A stretch of 64,000 nt of DNA from M3007 sp031373665 (GCA_031373665.1 JANMMZ010000016.1:1-64000); one strand, 5' to 3'. Numbered from the stretch's first letter, positions 24,848 through 34,587 are shown. The notes: generated by a model not told the origin, from the letters alone. Program-made: numbers and translations.

Positions 24848-27800
24848 TTATTTGTCTAATTTAAGACCTTTTTTAACGATCCTGTTTCCATTGCTCGACT
24901 TGAGTTCGTAGAGATATACCCCGCTGGGCATATTTGAGCCATCAAACACCGTCTTGTAAACACCGCCCCGAGTGTCTGGTGTCTTTTCTATCACCTTGAT
25001 GAACTCTCCAAGCGCATTATAGACAGATAAGGTGGCTTCCTGAGCCTCTTCTGAGTTTTCTAATGTGTAAGTCAGTGTCACCTCGCCAGTGAACGGATTG
25101 GGCTGTATATCCAAGCCAAATTCGCTGATTGGGGCGATGACTTCTGTACTTCGAGACACTACCAAGGTAGTATCCCCTGGTTTTTCAGGTGGCAGACAGG
25201 GATCAATAAAGAGATGGGGGCCAAAGTCGCTGGGACTAGCGACGCTTGGGTGGTTATGTGGGATCAATGCCATTTCAGAACCAGCCATAGATACAATCTC
25301 AATATAGTCCTTTGCTCTTATTTGATTATTCCAGTCCATACTCGAACTCCCCAAAGGGCAGGGCAGGGTAATACCTATAGGACTTGCAATTCCAATTTTA
25401 ATATATGATTTACTTACAAAATCATGGTAGTTAATGGAACAACCATCATAGGAATCACTAGCGTATGCTTGCCCATCGCTGACCATAAAATTTTGAGATG
25501 CACTGACGCTTTCATTAGTCACCCAAGCCCCAGATGAAGATTGCGTTTGAGGGCCAAATATTGAGTAGATATCACTTTTTGTAAATGTGACATTGTACCC
25601 ATGATATGGCTGATAGTCTGCGTATTGATTGTAGATAAATGCCTCAGTAAAAAAATCAGCGATGCACAATGTATTTTGGTAGAGTCCAGTACTGGTTACT
25701 AAATTTAATCGCAGTGTACCAGTTCTCGTTTCGTCACCTGGGTTATAGGAAGGAGGTGTCATATTGTATTGAACATCTACATACATAGGAATATTGGCTC
25801 CTTCCTGGCCCGGTAATAGATGGAGGTCGAAACTAACATTGAAGCAAACTTCTTCATCACTAACGCAAGGAGGTGTATTATCTATCGTGAAGGAGAGGCT
25901 CATCTTGGAATCGGCAATCAGATACTTAATAGATTTATAACCTTTGGTGCAGTCTGTCGAATTTTGCTTCACCATCATAGTAACCTGTGGTTGCGATACC
26001 GTAGGTATGAATGTAGCATTGCGTACGGATCGCTTGGCATTATTTCCCGCAGGATTATATTCGATATTTGTGGGAATTATAGGTGACCAAGTAGTAGTCA
26101 GTTCTGTACCCGAAGCATATGGATCAGGGGAAGTGATTTTCCCTCCTACATTTGGTCTCCACAACTCTCTTTCCACACCGGCTACGGTAACCCATGTCAA
26201 AGGCTCGTAGCCTTGGTGCTTCCATTGACTCCCTATAGTCACTTGAGTGGTTGCTTCGGCGTAGCAGCCACTAACATTATGAATTAGCCTTACTGTAAAC
26301 GGGTAAGTACCAGCATGTGAAGCCGTAATTTCACTAATCACTAAAATATTAGAGGTTGCACCAGTAGTGAGCCTATCGGGTCTAGGAAAGGTCGGGTAAG
26401 ACCATTCACACGAGGCTGACGTTGATGCATTGGTTTGTGCAATAATCTCCTTGTACTCACGATTACACAGAGCAATACTAGCGGGTAATGTTACAGAAAG
26501 GTCATTATTGTAACCCGTCACACTGACTTCTGCTGATGCTGTGCACTGAGCCGTTCGATCAACTACAACGAGCGTATATGTTATTGCTGGAGAAGGAACA
26601 TTTTGAATGATGGGATTAAGCGAAAAGATGTCACTTAACAGTAGTAGATGATTTTCATTAGATGTTGTCCAAACATAATCATAATTACCTGATCCTCCAA
26701 TGTTAGAACCAATAGGACCAAGTGTAGTCGCGCCATTACCGTTACAAGCCAATACTACTGCTGGCATTTGTAGTACAAGAGGAGAGGCTGATACTGTAAC
26801 CGTCTGAGTTTTTGAACACAAAACAGCACCAGTGGCATCTTTCATATTAACCACCAACTGATAAACCCTCTGCCCAGTTGCAGGAGACTCAAAATATGGA
26901 AGCGGATCGTGAATATCTCCAGATTCAAAAGCCAAACTACCCCCAGACGGCGAAACAACAGACCATGTATAGTCAAAAATACCTGTTCCTCCAGTAGCTA
27001 ACCTATCTGCCTCAAAATATGACCATGTTTTAGGGCAACGACCATATGTTGGCTTTGTAACTACCCTAAATGGGTTTATAGTAAGGCTATTCTGGGTTGT
27101 AGCTATTTGATTGGCATTATCAACTGCTTGAAATTTTACGATGACTAATGGATATTCACTTGCTGGCACTGTGGCGAAAAAAGGATGATCTATGTTAACA
27201 CTTGGGCTTTTATCTGTATTGTCAATGAAAAAATTTTCTAACTCAGCCTCTGGGTGATAAAAATCGAATGCCGTCCATTTATATTGTATTTCTTCAAAAG
27301 TATATTGACCTTGCACATAGCCAGTCACTTTGCGTGCGCCACCATTGATAGTAGCAGATAACTTAATACCACAATTCCCTTCTTGATTTGCGACAATATC
27401 GCTTACAACTAAAGGAAGTGGTTCTACATATACAATGCAAGGATTGCTTGCGCCGAAAGTGGCATTCCCGCAATTCCCATTAGCGCATGGATTAGAAAAA
27501 TCATAGGCATTTACACTCAGGCAACCCCAAGGCTTGAAGGATGCATTGCTAGGGTAGGCTAATTCATATATGCAATTATTCGCGAGTGTTAATGCATTTA
27601 GTTTGATAACATCATTAATTTCTTGAGGGCAACTAATGTAAGTACTACCTCCTACAAATTGATTGCTCTCTGGGAAAAACAAAGACCAAGTTATCTTGGG
27701 TTTACCATTGCAAGGATTGCCCATTCCATGATCTGTTGGTGCACAATAAGTACCTGAACTACTATTAAACGTTATAGTAGATGATGAACCACCCCATTTG

Positions 27801-30457
27801 ATTCTGGATGGCCCCACCAATTTCAATGAATAGGTATTGTTAGGTGGAGGTGGGCTACCTACACAATATGTTTTAGTGCCCTCATAACAGCCTCCGGCCA
27901 GATTACAGACTTTTAGGGTGACTGTATGATACCCATCTGTGGCAAAACTATGCTCACATTGTCCATAATATTCATTAATAACAGTGCCATCGCTGAATGT
28001 CCAAGTATAATCCAGTGGTGGGTCAAGGGCAAAAAGTGGTGTAATATCGGCTGCCCATGCCAAAAATGAACCCGCCACAATACTACTGTTACAATCATTT
28101 CCAGTTGGACTATCTGGAAAATGATTAAAACTCACATCAATATTGGTTTCAATAACTTCTAGCGGGTGGATAGCGGTTACTTGATCTCCCATGGCATCAG
28201 TCACAGTGACAAAAACCGTAGCAGTAAAGAAATTTGTACTCTCAGTAAACTTAATATCTTGGGTAGATTGATTTACGCCACTGTTTCCATTAGGGCCAGG
28301 AATATATGTTGACCCTCCATTCAATGCCTCCCAAGTATAACTATAGGGTGGCACACCACCTGATATAACCCCTTCAAAAGTTAAGGTTTGGTTGACGACA
28401 CAGCTACCAGCCCCTTGTATTTCAACACTAAAAGAACTAGTCCCCTCTACGAGTACGGTTTTTATAGCCGTTGCAGTATTCCCGCAATCGTCTGTAACGG
28501 TCAATGTCACATCATATTCTCCTGCTACCGTGTAGGAGTAGTCATATTCTACATTGTCTTCTGAACTGGATGAGCTTGTTCCATCGCCAAATTCCCATTT
28601 ATATTTGAGTGGTGGCGTACCAGTACACAAGCCAGTGGCATCAAATGAAAAATCATACCCGCCTTGAAAAAGTTCTTGAAAATCAGCACTTGGCTCACAA
28701 TCACAGGCAACAACAGTGTTTTCGGCATCAGAATGGTTTGACCCTCTAAATCCACCAGGGCCAACGCAAACGCCTTTGAATTTAAACTTATACAAGTCAT
28801 CATTTTCAGTAGTTGTCGCGCTCCAGCCGCTAGGGGTACGATAGGGTAAAACAGGAGCATTTGAACCAGAGTCAGACAATCTAACAATCTTATTATTATC
28901 CAAATCTTGACCTGATACATATATTTCATAGAGGTTTTCTGGTTGGAAATAACCACTACTTCCCGTTGAGGAATAATCTATCCAAAAATGTTTACTACTA
29001 AATGAACCCGATGATGTACTTGGAATAACCGTACCGTCAGATTTTTTTAAAACTACAGAATAACTTGATAAAGGTTCGCTAACCCAAATGTGTACCCGAA
29101 CAACTGCATTATTCTGCCATATTCCACTGCTTCCTTCCTGCTCGCTTTTAGTCAATCTATCATTCAGTACTTTCCACTCTGTCTCTTGTAGTAAAGTAGC
29201 ACCATTGAGTTCAACACGTATCTTCTGCACATGCGGCTTAAAATTATCTATGAATACATTTGAATTATGGCTAACTGTATTGTTTTGCTGTACACCATTG
29301 CGTGCATCAGATGTAAAAAAACGAACCGTATATCTTCCATCTGGATAAACAGCATTTATGCTACTAATTGCATTTTGAGTATTATATTGTGTAGTTGCTT
29401 CACCTGGGTATGTCTGAGCCGATCCAGATTTATGTTTTGTATTCCAATAACGGTCGTATGGAAGAGCCGTAGAATTTGTAACAAAATATTCAGCGAAGTC
29501 AATATTTGGATCGCTTTCATTTCTGATTACATGAATTGCGGACTCATAGGAAGGAGAGTTTGAAAAATTTATATTATTAAAGTTTGGATAGTTGTAAGAA
29601 TTATCAATCCCCACGATTTGGTATCCAACCACATTAGGGGCTACATCACCATTGTTTCCACAAATTTGTGCAGGTGTATTGCCATCAGGAGCAATATGCA
29701 CATCATCTACATCAATTTTCATATCTGCAACTCCATACAACTGACGATATACTACGTTAGAAACAGTTATATTTGTAATCAATTCCCTAGTAGTTAGGGT
29801 AGCAGCATTTGTAGTTTGGTTTATGATATCTGCACCTATACCACTTCTGTAGTAACCAATTGAGTTTGCGTTTATTGTAGGGAGCGAATTATCCACAAGG
29901 TTAGGAAGCGATAAAAGGTGGTTTGGCATATTGAAAAGGCTTGGCATAACATGTACGTGAGCAGCATTAGTAGCCATTTCCCCAATTAAGCCATTAGTGT
30001 TTGCCATATCTACATTTGGAGTAATAATAGGATCTATAACAGTATGCCAGTATATAGTATTACCAATTAATATTCTATCATTAAAATCATCTGCTCTATT
30101 AATATAATACACAATACCTTGATTATCTATATTATAAACATTTGAATAATTATTTTGGCATCCATTTAGTACAGGTGCTGTTATGTCTACACCCCCATGG
30201 TATCTAGGAGGATTTCCTGCCGCCATTGTAAATGTGGTTACAGGCAAATTCGGAAATGGCTCAAAAAGTAATTGAATATTTCCAGATACGTATGGAGAGC
30301 GATATTCTCCTGGAGTTCCATATATTTTCCCACGGTGATCAGGGTTTTGATTGGTGTGGACTGGCCAACCCCAGTTAGGAGATACAGATTGGCAAAACAT
30401 TTCAATCCCTGAAAAAGTAGCCAATAGTAGTACTATTATGAATTTATTTTTTTTCAT
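24848..30457 (-). CDS. Giant T9SS type A protein with N-terminal M23-like peptidase and PKD domains
   Basis: 1869 residues. The signal peptide (KKNKFIIVLLLATFSG) is followed by an M23/LytM-like domain: HGGVDI (His87, Asp91), YWH (His138) and HVHV (His167, His169) reproduce the zinc ligands and HxH motif. After an Ig-like stretch come PKD domains (KYKWEFGDGTSS, YTWTFSDGTV), further Ig-like repeats, and a type A sorting domain (IQPNPFTGEVTLTYTLE, NMPSGVYLYELKS). It may cut peptidoglycan or surface peptides outside the cell. ATG 30457 gives the signal peptide. It overlaps the preceding gene by 14 nt. Confidence 0.82.
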   Translation of the reverse strand: MKKNKFIIVLLLATFSGIEMFCQSVSPNWGWPVHTNQNPDHRGKIYGTPGEYRSPYVSGNIQLLFEPFPNLPVTTFTMAAGNPPRYHGGVDITAPVLNGCQNNYSNVYNIDNQGIVYYINRADDFNDRILIGNTIYWHTVIDPIITPNVDMANTNGLIGEMATNAAHVHVMPSLFNMPNHLLSLPNLVDNSLPTINANSIGYYRSGIGADIINQTTNAATLTTRELITNITVSNVVYRQLYGVADMKIDVDDVHIAPDGNTPAQICGNNGDVAPNVVGYQIVGIDNSYNYPNFNNINFSNSPSYESAIHVIRNESDPNIDFAEYFVTNSTALPYDRYWNTKHKSGSAQTYPGEATTQYNTQNAISSINAVYPDGRYTVRFFTSDARNGVQQNNTVSHNSNVFIDNFKPHVQKIRVELNGATLLQETEWKVLNDRLTKSEQEGSSGIWQNNAVVRVHIWVSEPLSSYSVVLKKSDGTVIPSTSSGSFSSKHFWIDYSSTGSSGYFQPENLYEIYVSGQDLDNNKIVRLSDSGSNAPVLPYRTPSGWSATTTENDDLYKFKFKGVCVGPGGFRGSNHSDAENTVVACDCEPSADFQELFQGGYDFSFDATGLCTGTPPLKYKWEFGDGTSSSSSEDNVEYDYSYTVAGEYDVTLTVTDDCGNTATAIKTVLVEGTSSFSVEIQGAGSCVVNQTLTFEGVISGGVPPYSYTWEALNGGSTYIPGPNGNSGVNQSTQDIKFTESTNFFTATVFVTVTDAMGDQVTAIHPLEVIETNIDVSFNHFPDSPTGNDCNSSIVAGSFLAWAADITPLFALDPPLDYTWTFSDGTVINEYYGQCEHSFATDGYHTVTLKVCNLAGGCYEGTKTYCVGSPPPPNNTYSLKLVGPSRIKWGGSSSTITFNSSSGTYCAPTDHGMGNPCNGKPKITWSLFFPESNQFVGGSTYISCPQEINDVIKLNALTLANNCIYELAYPSNASFKPWGCLSVNAYDFSNPCANGNCGNATFGASNPCIVYVEPLPLVVSDIVANQEGNCGIKLSATINGGARKVTGYVQGQYTFEEIQYKWTAFDFYHPEAELENFFIDNTDKSPSVNIDHPFFATVPASEYPLVIVKFQAVDNANQIATTQNSLTINPFRVVTKPTYGRCPKTWSYFEADRLATGGTGIFDYTWSVVSPSGGSLAFESGDIHDPLPYFESPATGQRVYQLVVNMKDATGAVLCSKTQTVTVSASPLVLQMPAVVLACNGNGATTLGPIGSNIGGSGNYDYVWTTSNENHLLLLSDIFSLNPIIQNVPSPAITYTLVVVDRTAQCTASAEVSVTGYNNDLSVTLPASIALCNREYKEIIAQTNASTSASCEWSYPTFPRPDRLTTGATSNILVISEITASHAGTYPFTVRLIHNVSGCYAEATTQVTIGSQWKHQGYEPLTWVTVAGVERELWRPNVGGKITSPDPYASGTELTTTWSPIIPTNIEYNPAGNNAKRSVRNATFIPTVSQPQVTMMVKQNSTDCTKGYKSIKYLIADSKMSLSFTIDNTPPCVSDEEVCFNVSFDLHLLPGQEGANIPMYVDVQYNMTPPSYNPGDETRTGTLRLNLVTSTGLYQNTLCIADFFTEAFIYNQYADYQPYHGYNVTFTKSDIYSIFGPQTQSSSGAWVTNESVSASQNFMVSDGQAYASDSYDGCSINYHDFVSKSYIKIGIASPIGITLPCPLGSSSMDWNNQIRAKDYIEIVSMAGSEMALIPHNHPSVASPSDFGPHLFIDPCLPPEKPGDTTLVVSRSTEVIAPISEFGLDIQPNPFTGEVTLTYTLENSEEAQEATLSVYNALGEFIKVIEKTPDTRGGVYKTVFDGSNMPSGVYLYELKSSNGNRIVKKGLKLDK

Positions 30458-31838
30458 AGGTATATGCAAATTTATTGGTTACAATTTTTATACTTTTTGA
30501 GTCAGTGACAACATGCAATACGTTAAATGGTTCTTTAATAAAATCCAGAATTTCTATATTTTTAGACTTGTAATCAATAATGAAAAACACCGTATTGATA
30601 TATCGATCGGAAATACTTTTATTCTTTAGCCATTCACTTATCCCAACTATAAATCGATCAGAGTCAATCCAATTCAAATAAGTCATTCTAGTTGGATGAT
30701 TCCGCAATTGATTGTTTATGCCTAAATCATAAAGCATCTCTATATCTAATGTAGGATAAAACCCACGCTCGGCATCATTTAATACACCGATAAAACTACG
30801 CTTAGTTGAATACTTGTAAACTAGTGCTACTAATTTTTTGGATTCAAAATTCCAACATTTATTTATATCAGCATATTCCCAAGATTGGCCATTTATTACG
30901 TAGTTTTCCTTCCATAGCAAATTTCCCTCTTTATTGTAGCCACTCAACATAGGAATATTTTGCCCGTTTGCATCTTGCCCTACTGAAAAAAATATGATTG
31001 TATTACTTCGATAATGCAACTGCCCAAAAGGCATGGTTAATTTAGAGGTATCACTTTGCTTAACTAATACACTATCTATGCTTAATATAGATAAATTTTC
31101 ATTAAGTGTAATTTTTTTTACACTATTCCCCTGACTAACAGCAACAGTCGTATTAAGACGATCCGACTCTATGTCGTAATCCAGAAACAATCCACCGTTA
31201 AATGGAGAAAATGTAGTGATGAACTTTAAGCGACTGTCAAATCCAACGAAATTATGGTTATACTCTTCTCCTTCTGTCATTAAGATGTATTTGCCTTCAT
31301 TGATGGGGAAAGCCCCTATATATGGACTTTGGAAAACAAGAGAGTCCAGAACTAATAACGACATGGCATGATAAGCGTACGAACGAAATATTGAAGTGCC
31401 TTTAAATTCATCAATTTGTCTGGTGACTATTCTCCCATCGAATATACAGATCATTTCTTCCATAGGAAGAAATAAGTGTTTTTTATTTTTCATGGTTATT
31501 ATCCCTCCTTGGAAAGCACGCAAACTAATTACTTCTCCACCATGCATATCTTGACGTGTATATTTCGGAATCCCTTCTACTCTCTTATCTAATTTATTAT
31601 AAAAAAACCTTATGTACTCTTTAAGCACAACGTCAAAAAATATATTTGTAATACTATCTTTGGTTGGGTCAAATACAGCTTGACCAGATTTTTGCCAGTT
31701 CGGCTTTAGGTAAAACGAAAAAATATCGTTGGTATCGTTGATAGGCTTGGAAACCTTGGCCAATTCTTGGCCAAAGCATGAAATTCCGATTCCTAAAAGA
31801 GACGATAGTATTAAAAAAATAAATTTGAATTTAAACAT
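30444..31838 (-). CDS. Secreted beta-propeller-like protein, unknown function
   Basis: 464 residues. Signal peptide (FKFKFIFLILSSLLGIGISCFGQ). The body is made of short beta strands with recurring aromatic/Gly turns (FDGRIVTRQIDEF, NEGKYILMTEG, GYNKEGNLLW), suggesting a beta-propeller without known signature. Its C-terminus (VTNKFAYTYEKK) resembles that of the protein at 32920-34008 (ETNKIYIYENE). Both genes overlap a downstream signal-peptide gene by exactly 14 nt, so they are probably distant paralogues. First gene of the four-gene operon. Confidence 0.65.
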   Translation of the reverse strand: MFKFKFIFLILSSLLGIGISCFGQELAKVSKPINDTNDIFSFYLKPNWQKSGQAVFDPTKDSITNIFFDVVLKEYIRFFYNKLDKRVEGIPKYTRQDMHGGEVISLRAFQGGIITMKNKKHLFLPMEEMICIFDGRIVTRQIDEFKGTSIFRSYAYHAMSLLVLDSLVFQSPYIGAFPINEGKYILMTEGEEYNHNFVGFDSRLKFITTFSPFNGGLFLDYDIESDRLNTTVAVSQGNSVKKITLNENLSILSIDSVLVKQSDTSKLTMPFGQLHYRSNTIIFFSVGQDANGQNIPMLSGYNKEGNLLWKENYVINGQSWEYADINKCWNFESKKLVALVYKYSTKRSFIGVLNDAERGFYPTLDIEMLYDLGINNQLRNHPTRMTYLNWIDSDRFIVGISEWLKNKSISDRYINTVFFIIDYKSKNIEILDFIKEPFNVLHVVTDSKSIKIVTNKFAYTYEKK

Positions 31839-31882
31839 GATCAAGGAATTAATTAATATGATTAATTATTGTTTATTTGCCG

Positions 31883-31976
31883 TTTATCTCCCACAAAGGT
31901 CAATCCCGTTTGTCTCAAAATTTGAGACAAACAAAAAAAATTTATTTTAGTAAAAATCCTTTTTCGTATCGAGCGA
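31883..31976. repeat. Intergenic repeat R1 with conserved palindrome
   Basis: It shares TTTATCTCCCACAAAGGTCA and the downstream ~90 bp with R2 and R3. At 31908-31932 the palindrome is GTTTGTCTCAA-AAT-TTGAGACAAAC. It lies 45 bp upstream (minus strand) of the start codon of the propeller-like gene, in a 380-bp gap that also contains the XRE operator. The rest of that gap is very AT-rich with no other gene. Confidence 0.75.
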
Positions 31977-32097
31977 ACAGTTCAAAATAAAAGTAAGAAT
32001 ATTTTTCATGTTACGAATATTTTTAGTTTCAACATTTTGATGGTGCAAATATACAGGCCAATCTTTGTTACCGCAAAATATTGATAGATTGTAAAAA

Positions 32098-32166
32098 ACA
32101 ACCTATCAGGTTGTAAAAATAAACTTATTCTATTTAAAAAAATATATTTTTATTAAAAACAACCTG
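32098..32166 (+). promoter_or_regulatory. XRE-gene promoter region with operator-like palindrome and half-site
   Basis: ACAACCT-ATC-AGGTTGT (32098-32114) is a perfect 7-bp inverted repeat. A matching half-site ACAACCTG lies at 32159-32166, touching a -7 element TATCTTTG (32167-32174). The XRE gene starts at 32219. This layout fits autorepression by the XRE protein. Confidence 0.6.
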
Positions 32167-32218
32167 TATCTTTGCAAACATAAGTCCGTAATACTTTTTA
32201 CTCAAACCATCTGCACAC

Positions 32219-32617
32219 ATGAATTACTATGGAAATGCCATTCGTATGGCTCGTGAACAACGCAAAATATCACAAAAGGCACTATCTATCATCTGTAAAA
32301 TGAAGCAACAGTATATTAGCAATTTAGAAAATAACCATAAACGAGCATCAGATAAAATCTTGCTCCGTATTTCAAAAGGCGTAAATATGTCACTCGAAGA
32401 GTTAAGAAATTTAGATGGTTTGGTACAACATAATTCCGAACAGCAGGGCGGTAATGCGGCCAATGTTATCATTCAACATGGAGATGGCGATACCCACATA
32501 GCTTTACAACGCGCATACTCCGAGATTGACTATTGGAAAGAAAGGGCAGCAGAAAATGAAGATTGGAAGCAGCGAGCCATTAAGGCTGAATTACAGTTGG
32601 AGATGGCTTCTAAATAA
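32219..32617 (+). CDS. XRE-family transcriptional regulator
   Basis: 132 residues. An N-terminal Cro/CI-type HTH (about 6-62: IRMAREQRKISQKALSI, MKQQYISNLENNHKRAS, ISKGVNMSLEELRNLDG) is followed by a Gly/Asn linker and a short C-terminal coiled coil (SEIDYWKERAAENEDWKQRA). It has no phage neighbours and lies alone on the plus strand between R1 and R2 within minus-strand secreted-protein genes. The promoter-proximal palindrome ACAACCT/AGGTTGT is its likely operator. Confidence 0.82.
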   Translation: MNYYGNAIRMAREQRKISQKALSIICKMKQQYISNLENNHKRASDKILLRISKGVNMSLEELRNLDGLVQHNSEQQGGNAANVIIQHGDGDTHIALQRAYSEIDYWKERAAENEDWKQRAIKAELQLEMASK

Positions 32618-32621
32618 TTTT

Positions 32622-32856
32622 GACATGTTTTAAATTGTTTTGTTGTGAATTATAGGAATCATAAGCCATTTAAGTGTCAGATAGTATTAGAGGATTAAGT
32701 GACAACAGTATGACTTGAATCTCTAGTTATTATTTATCTCCCACAAAGGTCAACCCAGTTTGTCTCAAAACTTGAGACAAACCAAAAAAAGATTTATTTT
32801 AGTGAAAATTCTTTTTCGTAGAAGTATGAGCGACGCTCTCGGCAGTACCCAAAAAT
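32622..32856. repeat. Intergenic repeat R2 (full copy)
   Basis: Nearly identical to R3 (34006-34240) over its first ~200 bp, from GACATGTTTTAAA through GTGTCAGATAGTATTAGAGG to CTTTTTCGTAG. It includes the palindrome GTTTGTCTCAA-AAC-TTGAGACAAAC at 32758-32782 and, at its right end, a decayed copy of the 3' end of the 71-residue HTH gene (GAGCGACGCT). R2 therefore is a duplicated HTH-to-propeller intergenic region. Confidence 0.85.
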
Positions 32857-32933
32857 GGCCAGCCTTGAGCATGTATTTGGGAAATAAACACACACAGCCC
32901 AAATATAGTTAGATAAATTTTATTCGTTTTCAT
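32799..32933 (-). pseudogene. Truncated secreted-protein gene (signal peptide remnant)
   Basis: ATG at 32933 (minus strand) encodes a signal peptide KTNKIYLTIFGLCVFISQ ending IHAQGWPFLG. It runs into R2 and stops at 32799 after 44 residues. It overlaps the preceding 362-residue gene by 14 nt, just as the giant T9SS gene overlaps its own upstream partner. It is probably the stump of a paralogue of the T9SS gene, cut by the rearrangement that produced R2. Confidence 0.65.
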
Positions 32934-34008
32934 AGATATAAATTTTATTCGTTTCTAATCTATACTCTACGATTTTTTTATCAATGAGTACAGAACCAAA
33001 TTTAAGTGGGAATATAGGTTCTGTGGTCTTTTTCTCTCCAGACCACATTAAAATAGAACTGCCACCAAGCGGAAACCCAATCAGGTTTTTGCCTTGTTTG
33101 TAAACATAACCTATGACCACATTTGAAAAACTTATTTTTTCTATGAGATTACCACTAAAATCATATACCAAAGTATAGTTATGTATAGGAGTTCCTTCGG
33201 CCTTCTCCCAACCCATTAGATATAGTAAGTTGTCGGATACTCCCATGTTAAAGACATGGAAGTTTTCTGCCACTTTAATTTGTATGTCTTTTATGTTATC
33301 AAAATTAAGATCACTTATACACCATGAAATAAGGCTTTTATCATGAGCATCCTGATCTGTTAAATGTACTCTATTGTTCTCAAAAAACATTTTACTGTTC
33401 GAGCCACAAATAGGTAAATTTGGCTTTAACATCTTTTTGAGTTTAAGATTCGAGTCGTATATACTATATTCAGAATTACACCCTCCCCCCTCTACTGCTG
33501 TTGGAATGGTAATGAGTATGGGACTTGAAGGCAAACAACCCTTGTAGATTAAGGACTGAGATTCTCTACTGATACCCACAGAATCAACAAGTAACAAATG
33601 ACCATTTTTTAAAATGCTATACTTGGAGAGTATATTATGGCCATCTATATATTTAGTCCCCTCATCGAGGGCAGTATCGCCTCTAATAAATTCAAAAAAA
33701 TAAGCATGAGAATCGTCTATGTATAATAATGCTCTGTAATTTGTATCATCAGGGAGAGTAATCGTATATTTATCCTTATATATAATTTTTTTTGTATATA
33801 GTGCATTCGTATCTAAATTCATCCAACCCCTAAGCAGCTGAAAATTTGCTCCATTCGAGCAGAGTCTTGGGGTTACAATTGCCATTGTATTATCATCCAT
33901 TTCAAAAGAATCTATCAGGACTACTTGCGCACGCAGTGCGTGCATATTTATCTGTACCAATAGAATGATATAAAGTATCCTAAGATACTTATTGTGCAAA
34001 TATGACAT
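32920..34008 (-). CDS. Secreted beta-propeller-like protein, paralogue of the 31838 gene
   Basis: 362 residues. Signal peptide (LRILYIILLVQINMHALRAQ). The body has regular short beta strands and Asp/Gly turns (YSILKNGHLLLVDSVG, YSIYDSNLKLKKMLKP, LVYDFSGNLIEKISF), suggesting a propeller with no named family. The C-terminal ETNKIYIYENE resembles the tail of the protein at 30444-31838. Its start codon is the left edge of repeat R3. Function unknown; likely a surface or periplasmic protein. Confidence 0.65.
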   Translation of the reverse strand: MSYLHNKYLRILYIILLVQINMHALRAQVVLIDSFEMDDNTMAIVTPRLCSNGANFQLLRGWMNLDTNALYTKKIIYKDKYTITLPDDTNYRALLYIDDSHAYFFEFIRGDTALDEGTKYIDGHNILSKYSILKNGHLLLVDSVGISRESQSLIYKGCLPSSPILITIPTAVEGGGCNSEYSIYDSNLKLKKMLKPNLPICGSNSKMFFENNRVHLTDQDAHDKSLISWCISDLNFDNIKDIQIKVAENFHVFNMGVSDNLLYLMGWEKAEGTPIHNYTLVYDFSGNLIEKISFSNVVIGYVYKQGKNLIGFPLGGSSILMWSGEKKTTEPIFPLKFGSVLIDKKIVEYRLETNKIYIYENE

Positions 34009-34240
34009 GTTTTAAAGTGTTTTGTTGTGAATTATTATGAATCATAAGCCATTTAAGTGTCAGATAGTATTAGAGGATTAAGTGATAATAGTATGACTTG
34101 AATCTCTAGTTATTATTTATCTCCCACAAAGGTCAACCCCGTTTGTCTCAAAACTTGAGACAAACCAAAAAAAGATTTATTTTAGTGAAAATTCTTTTTC
34201 GTAGTAATACGAGCGACGCTGTCTACAGTAGCCAATTTCG
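34006..34240. repeat. Intergenic repeat R3 (full copy)
   Basis: The copy at its presumed original site, between the HTH gene (whose last ~20 codons it includes) and the 362-residue gene (whose ATG it includes). Palindrome GTTTGTCTCAA-AAC-TTGAGACAAAC at 34141-34165. Matches R2 nearly base for base from 34006 to about 34205, then with more changes inside the HTH gene. Confidence 0.85.
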
Positions 34241-34392
34241 GCACCAGCGTCTCGTAAGTGATCTAAATAACGGTAAAGAGAAGCACGAGAAATGTCAAGT
34301 TGGTCAGCCAAGTCGGTGGCAGAACCGGTAGCGCGACGGCAAATAAGGGCATCCATCCTTTGAAGGAGGCAGCGGTGTTCATGGAATGTCAT
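34177..34392 (-). CDS. Small winged-helix (HTH_11/DeoR-like) DNA-binding protein
   Basis: 71 residues, essentially one winged helix: HRCLLQRMDALICRRATGSA, then TDLADQLDISRASLYRYLDH as the HTH with recognition helix, then LRDAGAEIGYCRQRRSYYYE as the wing. No ligand or WYL domain follows, so it is a minimal regulator. It is transcribed towards R3 and the propeller-like gene, making the conserved palindrome a candidate binding site. Upstream, 34393-34587 holds no gene. Confidence 0.75.
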   Translation of the reverse strand: MTFHEHRCLLQRMDALICRRATGSATDLADQLDISRASLYRYLDHLRDAGAEIGYCRQRRSYYYEKEFSLK

Positions 34393-34587
34393 ACAAATTG
34401 GTTAATAATGTAAAAAAAGAGCGAACTACATGAGGTGATTGTTTATGTTTTTAAAGACTTCCTGAAAAGACGCTGCAATATATGCCTGAATTTTTAATTT
34501 TTGCAACAGACATTGAGCATACGTGCATAATTTTCTAGTATTCGTTCTGGTACTCAAAGAAAACGACATCATTTTTTCCTACAAAAG

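Noticed and set aside
31908..31932. Palindrome as an intrinsic terminator
   Set aside because: The arms are long enough, but the T-run lies on the wrong side for each strand. The three copies lie upstream of genes, so an operator reading fits better.
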